The notes beneath the pieces were generated by a model that ran no database searches, was not told the DNA's origin, and saw only the letters and a list, made by a program, of their open reading frames with translations. A program made the translations under genes and the position numbers. 64,000 nt of DNA. It comes from Bacteroidota bacterium. GTDB lineage: Bacteria > Bacteroidota > Bacteroidia > Chitinophagales > LD1. The number at the start of each line of letters is the position of its first letter. Positions within the stretch are counted from its first letter, which is position 1. Below, one piece after another: positions 32,658 to 43,000 of this stretch. The stretch lies in the NCBI GenBank assembly GCA_018267385.1, contig JAFDYN010000006.1:310001-374000 (forward strand). Direction: 5' to 3'.

Positions 32658-34412
32658 TTACACCGCCAGCGGCAGCTCTATTTTAAACACACATCCATTC
32701 GGCTCATTGCCTTCTATCCAGATGCGGCCCTTCATGCGCTCTATATTGCTCTTCACCGTAGCGAGGCCTATACCAGTGCCATCTTCACCCGTGCTATTCT
32801 CCACGCGCTGATACATTTTAAAGACATTCTCCCGCTCACTCTCGGCTATGCCTACCCCATTGTCAGCGATAGACAGGATACACTTGCCATCCGTTTTTAT
32901 GAAAGAGATATGCACCCTCGGCTGCCCGCTTGCATTATACTTGATCGCATTGGTCACGATATTTTGTATCACTTGTAGCAGCTGTATATCATCGCCCATC
33001 ACTATAGGCAGCGGATCATGCGTCAGCAGTGCATTTTTTTCTTGTGCCAGTTTGCTCAGGTTTTGCTCAGCCTGCGAGGCGATGCGGTTCAGGTCCACAG
33101 GCCGCAGGGCTACGTCCTGGCTCTTCGCAGCACTGAGGATACGCGTGATCATATCATCCATGCGGCGTGCTCCATCCACGGCGAAGTGCATGAACTTCTG
33201 CTCATCATCAGAGAGTTTGTCATTCAGCTTTTGTGAGAGGATGGTCATATAGGTGGAGATCATGCGAAGTGGTTCGCGCAGGTCATGCGAGGCAGTACGC
33301 GCATAGGACTGCAGGTCAGTATTGACACTCTCCAGCTGGCGCATATGGCTTTGCATGTCTTCGTTGAGGGTCTTGAGAGATTCTGCCTCCTCTTTCATCA
33401 TTTGCTGCTTGTGCTGCTCATTCTCTATCATGGCCTTTAGCGTTTGCTCGAGTATGGATTGATCCACACTGCTTTGATCCAGGCTTTTCCAGTAGCGATG
33501 GGCGCGCTTATAGTCTCCGCTCTCTGCATAGAGTTCCTGATAGAGGTAGTTTCTGACCCGCTCCGTCAGGTAGCCGGGATATTCCTTGAGCAGCTCAAAT
33601 ATCTCCGTCATCGCAGCAGTTGCCTCCTCCTTGCGGCCCTGGCGGAAATAGATGATACACAGGTCGTAGAGCGGATGTATTTTTTTCACAGGTTGCAGGC
33701 CGCGCCTCCTGATCTCCAGAGACTGTAGCAGGTATGGTATAGCCTGATCATATTCGCCCATAGACAGGTGTACGTTACCCACGTAGTCGCGAAAGATGGC
33801 CCGGTTATCTTCATTGCCCAGTTGATCTTCATACGGCTCTATCTCCTTATATATCTTCAGTGCCTCCGCGGGCCGTGTCATGACCAGGCTTTTTGCTATG
33901 GTCATTTTGCACCTGATCACGTCTTTGATATCTTCTGAGTAGCTCAGCGCGTTTTGCACATTGCCTATCGCCAGTTCCTTCAGCCCCAGCAACAGTTGCA
34001 ACATACCCAGGCTCAGGTATCCCTCCATAAAGAGCTTTTTAGGCGCGTCAGCAGCAGCGCGCAGATGGTCGAGGCCTTCCTCGGCATACTGTATGGCCTT
34101 TCGATAATCCTGGGCAGCCTTGCTAGTGCCGGAAATCATCAGACACATTTCAGCCTTATCAGAGGGATCGATCTTATATTCTGCGGCCAGTTTCTCAGCC
34201 AGGTCAGCATACTCAAATGATTTCGTCACATTGCCCAGCGCATTGGTATAAAAGCGCCCCAATATGACATAGATGCGGAATATCTGCAGCGTGTCCCCGG
34301 CATCCACGGCATCGCGCAGCAGGCGCTGTCCATACTGCTCTGTGGTAGGGTCATGCTTTACCGAGAGCGCCCTGAGTATATCTACACTGCTGACTGCTGA
34401 TGTATCTGACAT
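32658..34412 (-). CDS. Soluble TPR-histidine kinase
   Basis: 584 residues without a signal or membrane helix. Residues about 40-310 are helical repeats of the TPR type (such as GNVHLSMGEYDQAIPYLLQSLEIRRRG), a coiled-coil linker follows (325-365), then HisKA with SHDLREPLRM (His376) and a HATPase domain with NAIKYNASGQ, DNGVGI and GTGIGLATVK. It should bind a cytosolic partner through its TPR part and signal to an unlinked response regulator, since none is adjacent. The following gene in its direction is the P450. Confidence 0.88.
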   Translation of the reverse strand: MSDTSAVSSVDILRALSVKHDPTTEQYGQRLLRDAVDAGDTLQIFRIYVILGRFYTNALGNVTKSFEYADLAEKLAAEYKIDPSDKAEMCLMISGTSKAAQDYRKAIQYAEEGLDHLRAAADAPKKLFMEGYLSLGMLQLLLGLKELAIGNVQNALSYSEDIKDVIRCKMTIAKSLVMTRPAEALKIYKEIEPYEDQLGNEDNRAIFRDYVGNVHLSMGEYDQAIPYLLQSLEIRRRGLQPVKKIHPLYDLCIIYFRQGRKEEATAAMTEIFELLKEYPGYLTERVRNYLYQELYAESGDYKRAHRYWKSLDQSSVDQSILEQTLKAMIENEQHKQQMMKEEAESLKTLNEDMQSHMRQLESVNTDLQSYARTASHDLREPLRMISTYMTILSQKLNDKLSDDEQKFMHFAVDGARRMDDMITRILSAAKSQDVALRPVDLNRIASQAEQNLSKLAQEKNALLTHDPLPIVMGDDIQLLQVIQNIVTNAIKYNASGQPRVHISFIKTDGKCILSIADNGVGIAESERENVFKMYQRVENSTGEDGTGIGLATVKSNIERMKGRIWIEGNEPNGCVFKIELPLAV

Positions 34413-34442
34413 ACGTCAAAAATAAAGAAAACCTTATCCCGT

Positions 34443-34470
34443 TGTCAATTGCCAATTATGCATTGTCAAT
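34443..34470. repeat. TTGTCAATTG-type intergenic repeat
   Basis: Short blocks TTGTCAATTGCCAATTATG and CATTGTCAAT lie between the kinase and barrel genes. Similar blocks occur at 49810-49890. Confidence 0.4.
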
Positions 34471-34472
34471 GA

Positions 34473-35759
34473 TCAAAATACCTCATTGAGATTGGTGGCC
34501 AGGCCATTACTGCCATGCGTACCAAAGCCGTAATCTATCGAGGAGTTTGACTGGGTATGCTTATTAAACTTGATACGCAGCCCCATGCCACCACCAGGCT
34601 GTATCGCGCCAAAGTATTTGCCCGGATAGTCTGACAGGGTCTCTACATTGCCAAAGACCACACCACCCAGCAGGCCATTTCGCAGGATGTCAAAGCGGAA
34701 CTCCGTCTCAAAGTAAAGCATACTGCGCCCGCGGTACCTGCCCGCTGCATAGCCACGCCCGGTATTATTATACGAGTCCCAGCCCACACTCGGCATATCG
34801 AGGTAGGGCGGTTTGCCATTCAGCGTGATCCAGGCATAGCCCCAGAAGGCAAACACCGTGTACCACTTGTGCGTCACGGGCACATACTGGCGTATATCTA
34901 TCACGAGTGAGTTCCAGTTGCTAGTACTGCCGAATGGTTTATCCCAGGTATTAAACTGGATATTGACATAGTTACCCTTGATAGGTCGGTTGGCATTATC
35001 CCTTGAGTCGTAGAGGAAGTTGGCAGAAAAACCGCTGGACATACTGCTGCGGGTGAGCCCATAGCGCTGGTAGTCTGAGAGCGTACCATTTGCATTGGCA
35101 TTATGGTCTTTGATATTCCACCGGTAGTCCATGTTGTAGCCCAGTCCCACGTACGTATTGTCATAGACCTGGCGGTACACCGTGCGGTAGAAGCGGAAGT
35201 GCTCATAGTCTATATTGTCTGCCGCAGAGGGCAGCGAGTTGCTGCTGAGGCCATAGGTATAGGTAGGAAAGTGAAAGAAGCGTACATCTCCGGGAAACTG
35301 CCACTTCTCATCACTCGTATAGAAATTGGACAAGGACTGAAAGATGACCTGATTGTACTGCGTGTATTGAAACTGGTTATTGATAAAAGACAGAGTACCC
35401 TTGGGATTCTTCTTCGTACGAAATGAGATATTGGCTACGCCCACTCCGGCAAAACCCGTGGCGATAGCATAACCTGGATAGGCTATGATGCTGAAGAAGG
35501 GGCCGGTCTCACCCTTGCGTTCTGATTTGCGTAGGGGATCACGCTTGATGCCGAGTGCCATCTTGATCACGTCTACCACATCCAGTTGGGGTACCGGTGT
35601 GGGCACGGTATCTACTACCTCCTGGTGTACCACCTGTGCCTGTACGCCGGTAGCCGGGCCGAGGCAAAGCACGAGTGCCAGCACGATCATCGCTATGCTG
35701 CGCGGGCTTCCCTTTTTCAGATGTAGATATATTCCCCTCACGCCTATTCTGCCGGGCAT
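34473..35759 (-). CDS. BamA/TamA-type outer-membrane beta-barrel protein
   Basis: About 428 residues; a signal peptide with hydrophobic core MIVLALVLCLGPATGVQAQ is followed by a C-terminal barrel of the Omp85 (bacterial surface antigen, D15) type: ANFLYDSRDNANRPIKGNYVNIQFN (the conserved 'DsRdn...P.kG.y' turn), GYAAGRYRGRSMLYFETEFRFDI (containing the VRGY/RGF-like loop) and alternating aromatic strands to the end. No POTRA domain is seen, so it resembles the short Omp85-like proteins of Bacteroidota, possibly for lipid or protein insertion. The start is uncertain: ATGs at 35825, 35801, 35759 and 35690 are in frame; 35759 gives a basic N-terminus before the hydrophobic core. Confidence 0.75.
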   Translation of the reverse strand: MPGRIGVRGIYLHLKKGSPRSIAMIVLALVLCLGPATGVQAQVVHQEVVDTVPTPVPQLDVVDVIKMALGIKRDPLRKSERKGETGPFFSIIAYPGYAIATGFAGVGVANISFRTKKNPKGTLSFINNQFQYTQYNQVIFQSLSNFYTSDEKWQFPGDVRFFHFPTYTYGLSSNSLPSAADNIDYEHFRFYRTVYRQVYDNTYVGLGYNMDYRWNIKDHNANANGTLSDYQRYGLTRSSMSSGFSANFLYDSRDNANRPIKGNYVNIQFNTWDKPFGSTSNWNSLVIDIRQYVPVTHKWYTVFAFWGYAWITLNGKPPYLDMPSVGWDSYNNTGRGYAAGRYRGRSMLYFETEFRFDILRNGLLGGVVFGNVETLSDYPGKYFGAIQPGGGMGLRIKFNKHTQSNSSIDYGFGTHGSNGLATNLNEVF

Positions 35760-35979
35760 AAATACAAGGAATAAGCCATATCTTAAGTGCTGCCGTGCCA
35801 TTTGCCGCTGAGCACTGCATATCATAGCCCGCAGTGCACCTGATATACCACCTCTCTGACTTCAGACTAGCTTTATTTACAGTTAATTACAAATTAAATC
35901 CGCTTTGACCGAATAAATTCGTTTTATGACCGAGTTTCTGTTTTTTGCATGAAAAGCATCGTAATTTCATGGTGACTTT

Positions 35980-37035
35980 ATGCCCAATAGAAGAAGGATA
36001 TATAGTGTACTGATACAAGTGGTCATATGGTCTGTGTTTCTGATTCTGCCTTATGTCAATCTGCCACGGACTGCCACTAGCCCTCACCGCGAGCTGCTGG
36101 TCAATAGAGACATGCAGCCGCACTGGGAGGAGTACTCCTTTTTATATGCCTTCGCTATCAATTTCTGCCTGCTCATTTTCTTTTACATCCACGACCGTTA
36201 TATTTTTCGCCTTATACGCACCAGCAGGTATATAGAGTATGTGGCAGTCATCATCCTTTCCTTCTTTACGGTGTTTACAGTCACGTATCTCTTCCGCGAG
36301 GTACTGCAAAACTACTGGCAGCTCTACGATACTCCTCTGGAGCTGCGCAATTTCATTCGCGTGGCGCTCTGGTTTTTTGTGATCCTCTTCGCTGCCTTTG
36401 GCATAGGCATCACCGACCTGTGGCGCGAGGCAGAGCAGCGCACACGCTCCATAGAGACCGAGCAGCTGCGCACAGAGCTCGCCTTTCTGCACATGCAGAT
36501 CAACCCTCACTTTCTCTTCAACTCGCTCAACACCATCTACGGCCTCTCTCTCAAAAAATCTGACAATGCACCCAAGGCCGTGCTGAAACTCTCGCAGCTG
36601 ATGCGCTACATGATAGAGGAGAATGGCCACGACCTCGTACCGCTGGACCAGGAGATCAACTATCTCAATAACTATATCGAGATACAAAAGATGCGCAGCT
36701 CTGCGGCTGTACAGGTCACCTTTGACGTGACCGGAGATACCAGCACTGCCATGATCGCCCCCATGCTCATGATGCCCTTTGTAGAGAATGCTTTCAAATA
36801 CGGTATCAGCAATAGTGCACCCTCGCCCATAGCTCTCACACTCACAGTAAACAGGGATAGTATTATATTTATCGTGGCCAATAAAAAATTTGATTACCTG
36901 GAGCGGCACTCATCCGGTATAGGTATAGCCAATGTGCAGCGCAGGCTGGACCTGCTCTACCCCGGCAAGCATGAACTGGATATCCGCGACCATACTGACA
37001 CTTATTCTTTAAGCTTAAAAATCTTGTTATCATGA
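35980..37035 (+). CDS. LytS-type sensor histidine kinase
   Basis: 351 residues. Four membrane helices lie in the first 145 residues (about 9-26, 54-72, 86-106, 126-146), then a short coiled coil and the His_kinase domain with INPHFLFNSLNTIYGL (His177) and a HATPase_c domain where PMLMMPFVENAFKYGI is the N box and SGIGIANVQRRLDLLYPG the G box. This class pairs with LytTR response regulators, as it does here: its stop overlaps the next start (ATGA). Confidence 0.93.
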   Translation: MPNRRRIYSVLIQVVIWSVFLILPYVNLPRTATSPHRELLVNRDMQPHWEEYSFLYAFAINFCLLIFFYIHDRYIFRLIRTSRYIEYVAVIILSFFTVFTVTYLFREVLQNYWQLYDTPLELRNFIRVALWFFVILFAAFGIGITDLWREAEQRTRSIETEQLRTELAFLHMQINPHFLFNSLNTIYGLSLKKSDNAPKAVLKLSQLMRYMIEENGHDLVPLDQEINYLNNYIEIQKMRSSAAVQVTFDVTGDTSTAMIAPMLMMPFVENAFKYGISNSAPSPIALTLTVNRDSIIFIVANKKFDYLERHSSGIGIANVQRRLDLLYPGKHELDIRDHTDTYSLSLKILLS

Positions 37036-37733
37036 TATCATGCGTAGTCATAGACGATGAGCCGGTAGCGCTCGAAGTGATCGAGGAGTTTATATCCCGC
37101 ACACCTGCTCTGGAGCTCAAAGGGGCTTTCTCCGATGCATATGCCGGAGCGGAGTTTTTGAAAAATAATAAAGTGCAGCTGCTGTTTCTGGATATACAGA
37201 TGCCGCGCATCACGGGCATCCAGCTGCTGAAATCGCTCCCCGAGCCGCCGCTGGTGATCTTTACTACGGCCTATAGCAACTATGCTGTGGAGGGCTTCAA
37301 CCTGAATGCCATCGACTTTCTGCTGAAGCCGATAGACTATGACCGCTTCCTCAAGGCTGTAAACAAGGCAGAGGAATATATCAGCTACCGCGAGAAGCCG
37401 GCCGAGACACAGGTAGCCGCACCATTCATATTTGTGAAGTCAGACTACCAGATCGTCAAAATAGACGTAGATGACATCACCATGGTAGAGGGCATGGATG
37501 ACTATGTCAAGATCTTTACCAATAAGAAAATGACGCTGACCAATATGACCATGAAGGACATCCTGTCCAAACTGCCAGCCAATAAATTTGCCCGTGTACA
37601 CAGGTCCTATATCATCTCCCTGCTGCACATAGAAAGCGTGCGCAATAAGCGCATCAAGATCGGTGACAAGCAGATCCCTGTGGGTGATAGTTTTGCCGAG
37701 AGCTTTTACAAAATGCTCGGTGAGAATGGCTGA
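37032..37733 (+). CDS. LytTR-family response regulator
   Basis: 233 residues. The receiver domain has VVIDDEPVA (5-13), phosphoacceptor Asp54 in LLFLDIQMP, TTAYSNYAVEGF and the Lys of LLKPIDYDRF. The C-terminal LytTR DNA-binding domain (about 130-233) includes IFVKSDYQIVKIDVDDITMVEGMDDYVKI and FARVHRSYIISLLHIESVR. Partner of the coupled kinase. A possible target is not evident; the downstream chromate transporter gene begins 32 bp later and could be part of the unit. Confidence 0.94.
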   Translation: MISCVVIDDEPVALEVIEEFISRTPALELKGAFSDAYAGAEFLKNNKVQLLFLDIQMPRITGIQLLKSLPEPPLVIFTTAYSNYAVEGFNLNAIDFLLKPIDYDRFLKAVNKAEEYISYREKPAETQVAAPFIFVKSDYQIVKIDVDDITMVEGMDDYVKIFTNKKMTLTNMTMKDILSKLPANKFARVHRSYIISLLHIESVRNKRIKIGDKQIPVGDSFAESFYKMLGENG

Positions 37734-37765
37734 TATGAGAGGTATTTGATAGTTTCACGCCTGCC

Positions 37766-38959
37766 ATGTCAGACCACAAGCATCCACATAGTCTCAAAGA
37801 CCTCGTCCTCTACTTTATGAAGCTCGGCGCTACGGGCTTTGGCGGTCCTGTGGCCCTCATAGGCTACATGCACCGAGACCTGGTGGCAGATCTCAAGTGG
37901 TATACCGAGGAGGAGTACAAAGAAGGCCTCACCCTGGCGCAGCTCGCACCGGGCCCGCTGGCCTCGCAGCTCGGCACCTACCTGGCCTACCTGCACTATG
38001 GCTACCTGGGCGCTACGCTGGCCTCTGTGGCATTCCTGCTGCCTTCATTTGCTATGGTAGTGGCGCTGGGTATCGCATACAAGGTATTCAACGGGCTGCC
38101 CTGGATGCAGGCTGCCTTTTATGGCGTAGGAGGAGCCGTAGTAGGCATCATCGCGATCAGTACCTACCGCCTTACTACCAAGTCTATCGGAGATCTTACA
38201 GCCGCATCTCTTCGCAGCAAATGGCTGCTCTGGGTTTTCTTCCTCACTACTTTCGTCCTCACCTTTATCTCACAGGCACAGGTGCTGTGGGTGTTTGTGG
38301 GAGCAGGCCTGCTGTATATGTTTCTTAAATCTCCTCCGGATTGGTTCAGGCGCAGCGGGGCCCGCGCCAATGCACTCTGGCTCATAGCCAGCGCGGGCTT
38401 CTGGCGCTGGGATACCAAGGTACTCCGGCAGATGGCGGTCTTCTTTGCCAAGGCAGGAGGATTTGTCTTTGGCAGCGGGCTGGCCATCATCCCTTTCCTC
38501 CATGCTACGGTCACAGATTACCATTGGATCAATGAGAAGACCTTTCTCGATGCGGTAGCGGTGGCCATGATCACTCCCGGACCTGTGCTCATCACGGTAG
38601 CCTTTATCGGCTACCTCACACAGGGCTTCCCGGGTGCGCTGGTGTCGGCTTTCTGTGTCTTCCTTCCTACTTTTCTGATGACGCTCATAGTAGCGCCTTA
38701 CTTCAAGCGCATAGCGCAAAACCGCAGCATCAAATCCTTTGTAGAAGGTATCACGGCAGCAGTGATAGGTGCTATAGCGGGATCGGTGGTCACGATAGGA
38801 TACAAGACCTTCGCTCCTGACAGAGTACACATAGACCCTGTACCGGTGGTCATGGCCATTGTCACAGTACTCTCGCTGCTCTTCATCAAAAAAATGCGTG
38901 AGCCATATATCATACTGGCGGCGGCAGCGGTGGGTATCATAGTGCGCTATATGCTCTGA
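37766..38959 (+). CDS. chrA: Chromate transporter family protein
   Basis: 397 residues with two homologous halves, as in long-chain ChrA. Half one has KLGATGFGGPVALIGYMHRDLV (19-40) and LTLAQLAPGPLASQLGTYLAY; half two repeats the pattern as FFAKAGGFVFGSGLAIIPFL and VAVAMITPGPVLITVAFIGYL. About ten membrane segments. ChrA proteins export chromate or other oxyanions driven by the membrane potential; in many bacteria the natural ion is sulfate-like. The gene is 32 bp downstream of the LytTR regulator. Confidence 0.9.
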   Translation: MSDHKHPHSLKDLVLYFMKLGATGFGGPVALIGYMHRDLVADLKWYTEEEYKEGLTLAQLAPGPLASQLGTYLAYLHYGYLGATLASVAFLLPSFAMVVALGIAYKVFNGLPWMQAAFYGVGGAVVGIIAISTYRLTTKSIGDLTAASLRSKWLLWVFFLTTFVLTFISQAQVLWVFVGAGLLYMFLKSPPDWFRRSGARANALWLIASAGFWRWDTKVLRQMAVFFAKAGGFVFGSGLAIIPFLHATVTDYHWINEKTFLDAVAVAMITPGPVLITVAFIGYLTQGFPGALVSAFCVFLPTFLMTLIVAPYFKRIAQNRSIKSFVEGITAAVIGAIAGSVVTIGYKTFAPDRVHIDPVPVVMAIVTVLSLLFIKKMREPYIILAAAAVGIIVRYML

Positions 38960-39055
38960 TGTTGAGCGCTGCTTTTTATACAAAAAGTTGCTAAATGTGA
39001 GCAAACTGCATTTCTGCCCGCACGGCACATATCTAAATATCATACATTAGCTGAT

Positions 39056-39907
39056 ATGAAAAAACTACTTCTCGCTGCAGGCATGTGTGCTGCGCTGGCA
39101 GCTACTGCACAGGATGCCCTGAGTACGTGGACTGCACAGCCCGTCACCATAGATGGCCGGGCAAATGAGTGGCCGGAGTTCTTCCGCTTTTATGCGCCGG
39201 GTACTAAGTTTCAGTTTGATGTAAAGAATGATAAAGCTAACCTCTATGTCTGCGTACGCGCTACGGAGATGCAGACTCAGGCGCGGCTCATGCACTCCGG
39301 CCTCACACTGTGGTTTGATCCATCAGGCAAGAAGAAGCAGAAAGAAGGCCTCTCCTTTCCGGTGAAGCTGGACCACACCGCAGATGAGCTGGCCCGTGGC
39401 GAGAATACAGGCAGGCGCCAGGCAGGCGATGGCTCTGCATCCCTGCACCGCCGTGTGAATGGGCTGAAGGAGCGGGTCATGCTGTCACAGATTGCCATCA
39501 AAACGATCAGCCTGCCGGGCATCGCCGAGCAGATGCTCCCGCTGTCCAATGCCAACGGCATCAATGTAGCCTATGGCTGGGATAGCATCGATATACTATT
39601 CGTAGAGTATGAGATACCGCTGTCTGTCATACTGGGCCATAGCCCTACGGCAGCCGAGCTGCAGAAACCTATAGGCCTGGGCCTCGATGTAGGCGCTATG
39701 GAGACTACTGAGCACCGAGGCGGAGGAGGCCAGGGAGCAGGCGGAGGAGGTGGCATGGGTGGCAATGGCGGTATGGGCGGCAGCCGGGGTATGGGCGGCA
39801 GACCTGGTGGTATGACCGGGCAGGGGCAGACCATGTCTGGTCCCAGCTATGATCCAAACGGTGCTGAGCAGAAGACCTGGCTAAAGCTGCACCTGGATAG
39901 CAAATAA
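39056..39907 (+). CDS. Secreted CBM9/DOMON-like protein with Gly-rich tail
   Basis: 283 residues. A signal peptide (1-18) precedes a carbohydrate-binding-like domain with TIDGRANEWPEFFRF, LYVCVRATEMQTQARLMHSGLTLWFDPSGKK (60-95), which resembles CBM9/DOMON folds. The C-terminal 60 residues are a Gly/Met-rich repeat region (GGGGQGAGGGGGMGGNGGMGG and similar) of low complexity that may be a flexible linker or a surface tail. The substrate is unknown. A single transcription unit between the transporter and the large adhesin. Confidence 0.7.
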   Translation: MKKLLLAAGMCAALAATAQDALSTWTAQPVTIDGRANEWPEFFRFYAPGTKFQFDVKNDKANLYVCVRATEMQTQARLMHSGLTLWFDPSGKKKQKEGLSFPVKLDHTADELARGENTGRRQAGDGSASLHRRVNGLKERVMLSQIAIKTISLPGIAEQMLPLSNANGINVAYGWDSIDILFVEYEIPLSVILGHSPTAAELQKPIGLGLDVGAMETTEHRGGGGQGAGGGGGMGGNGGMGGSRGMGGRPGGMTGQGQTMSGPSYDPNGAEQKTWLKLHLDSK

Positions 39908-40075
39908 AGTTCTACCATCATCGATGGTATCTACACATCGAATCAATAAGCCTCAATTACTTATCTCAATTAGGCCTGTTTGAACACTTAACGCGTTGTT
40001 GAAATTTCATGCAGTCTTATCATTGACTGTGCAACTTATAATTGTACATTCAGGTCTTATATTCTGAAAAACCCA

Positions 40076-43000
40076 ATGTTTCATCTAAACCATATTACCG
40101 TGAAAATTTTTAGACTCCTTTTAATACTGCTGGTAGCATCATGTAGCTGGGGCGCCCTTAGCGCTCAGTGTAATATGCAGTCACACATCGTAAATGGTAT
40201 AGAGCCACTCAATAATATTGACACCTTTCAGGGCCGGCTTTATTATGGTGGCGTGCAGCCTTTTACATACCAGTGGGCCGTAGATGGCATAGTACAGGCT
40301 GATACTGCCCAGACTTTGATCCATCAGTTCCAGTACGGTACTCACGTGGTCTGTGTGACTATCACTGACAGCATGGGCTGTGCTGCCAGCGCCTGTGATA
40401 CAGTACAGACACCAGTCACTGCCTGTACCAATTTCGTAGTCACCATACTCGACTCGGCCAATCGAAATCTACCCTCTATGATGGCCTATGTGCATGGCGC
40501 CCCCTACAGTCATTGTGTCTTCAGCTGGAGCGACTCTTCTACAGACTATCTTACACAGCCTATACAAGCAGGGCGCACTTATTGCGTCACCGTGACTGAT
40601 ACGACCACCGGTTGTATCTCTTCTGCCTGTCAGGATTATTGCTTTTTCAGCGCTACCGTCACAGACTCCATCACCTCCACTACAAATATCTACCATGCCT
40701 ATCCGAATGGAGGCGGATTGGGGTATCGCTTTTTCTGGAATAGCGTCAGGGGCAACTCCTTTTATACTACCAGCAATAGTACTCCTCTTGTGTCACTGAT
40801 CATAGTGGATGCTAATGGATGTTTCTTTATTGACAGTCTCAATCCTCATGCCTGCCATCTGGCTAGCGCGCTGACCTATACGCATGACGCCTTCAACCGC
40901 TATATATTCCAGTCTGCTGCGACGCTGGGCACCGCCCCTCTTTCCTATAGCTGGACCATCAATGGCTACACCGCCGCGGGAGCTACATCCAGCACCTTAT
41001 CAGATTCACTCGTTCCGGGCACTTATGTTATATGTTCCAATATCACAGATGCTAACTCCTGCCAGTCACAGAGCTGTGATACTGTAGTCGTGACTACTGC
41101 GCTACAGTGCCACTTTTCTCTTGGCCTTCATGACACACTGATCAGCTCCTCACACTTTATCGCCCCATATCTATACGACAATACAGCAGGTGCTACCAGC
41201 TATTCATACCAATGGGCATCCGGTAATATCCATAATACTGATAGTGTACTGCCGGGTGTGCACAATTACTGCCTGACAGTGACTGACAATGTCGGCTGCT
41301 CAGCATCCGGCTGCTACAATACCTGCACCCTCACTGCAGCAGCTACCGCAGTGGCCAGCGGCAATGGCTGGAACCAGTCTGTCACTGCTACGGGAGGCAC
41401 AGGCTATTATCACATTCTGTGGAGCAGCGGAGATACTACAGCTACCTTCTTTACCACTACCCGCGGAGTCTATCATGTGACCGTCACTGATAGCAGCGGC
41501 TGCTCGGTAGTAATCACTGATACTGCCGGATCTGTTTGCTATTTCGCAGGGACGATAGCCATATCCGGCACGACCGACACGACATCTACACTGACGGCTA
41601 CGGTCTACAATAGCTACGGCACGGTCTCTTACCTCTGGTCTAATGGTGTATCCGGCTCGGGTGCCAATAGCATCACGGTCAATAGTGCTGGGCCATATTG
41701 TGTCACCGCTACCGATAGCATAGGCTGCGCTGTGACCGTATGCGATAGCGTGAGCCTGGGCTGCCACCTGCACGTACAGGTCACGGACTCCGTGGTCTCC
41801 GGCTATCACATCCTTCACGCCATAGCAGATAGCGGCGTGGCTCCGCTGCTCTACACGTGGGCACCGGCAGGCACCTCCGCTTATAACTATGTGCAGCAAT
41901 CAGGAGTGTACTGTGTCAATGTATCTGATGCCAATGGCTGCACAGCCTCTGCCTGTGATACTGTGAACCTCGGCTGCCAGCTACAGGTAGCTACTACTTA
42001 CAGTTGGAATTCTTCGGGTGTCTACACCTTTTCCCCGACCACGCTATCCGGTGGCTCAGGCTCTTACGCATATACCTGGACACTGGATGGGCAGTATATA
42101 GGCAATACCGCTACCGCTACTTATACACCACCTGCTGGTATACATAGCGCCTGTCTGAGTGTTTATGATTCTATCACAGGCTGTACCGATTCGGCTTGCA
42201 ATACATTTCAAACAATCACGCCTCCTTGCCACTTCACCGCCAGTATCACACAGTCGGTCTCCGGCTCCGTGGCTATACTCACAGCACATGCCTCCGGCTC
42301 CCATGGCCCGCTCCTATACTACTGGCCTGCCGGTAGCACCAGTGCCATCCTGACTGCTACTCACTCAGGCACCTACTGCGTGACCATCACTGACAGTGCA
42401 GGCTGTACCGCTACGGCTTGTGACACCCTCACGCTCAACACCTGCAGCCTGCATGCCGCATATACCAGCACTCATACCGGCAATGTCTTCATATTTGCTG
42501 GTACCTCTACAGGAGCACACGGTCCGGTTACTTATCAGTGGCAGGTAGATGGAGGTAGCCTTGCCACCGGCACTCCGTATACAGCTACCCTCGTAGCCGG
42601 TACCCACCAGATATGCCTGTACGCCCGTGACTCTACCCAGTGCCGTGACTCGATCTGCCAGACACTCACTGTGACCAGTACCGGCTGTGCTATCAGCGGC
42701 TATATCAAGGATTCCGTGAGTCATATTACCTGGGTGGGCAACGTGCACTACTATGTGCCTGTCATATCAAACGGTACCGCACCATACACTTATCACTGGA
42801 GTAATGGCAGCACCGGCTCATACGTGTACAGTGGCTTCTGGCAGTCGACCTTCAATGGCTCGGTGACAGTGACAGATGCCAATGGCTGCAGCGCAGTGCT
42901 GCACATGAATAGCGCCTATGTAGATACCTTCTGCGGCAATGTATTCAATGACCTCAATGGCAATGGTGTGCAAAACTCAGGCGAGACCGGTGCGGCAGGC

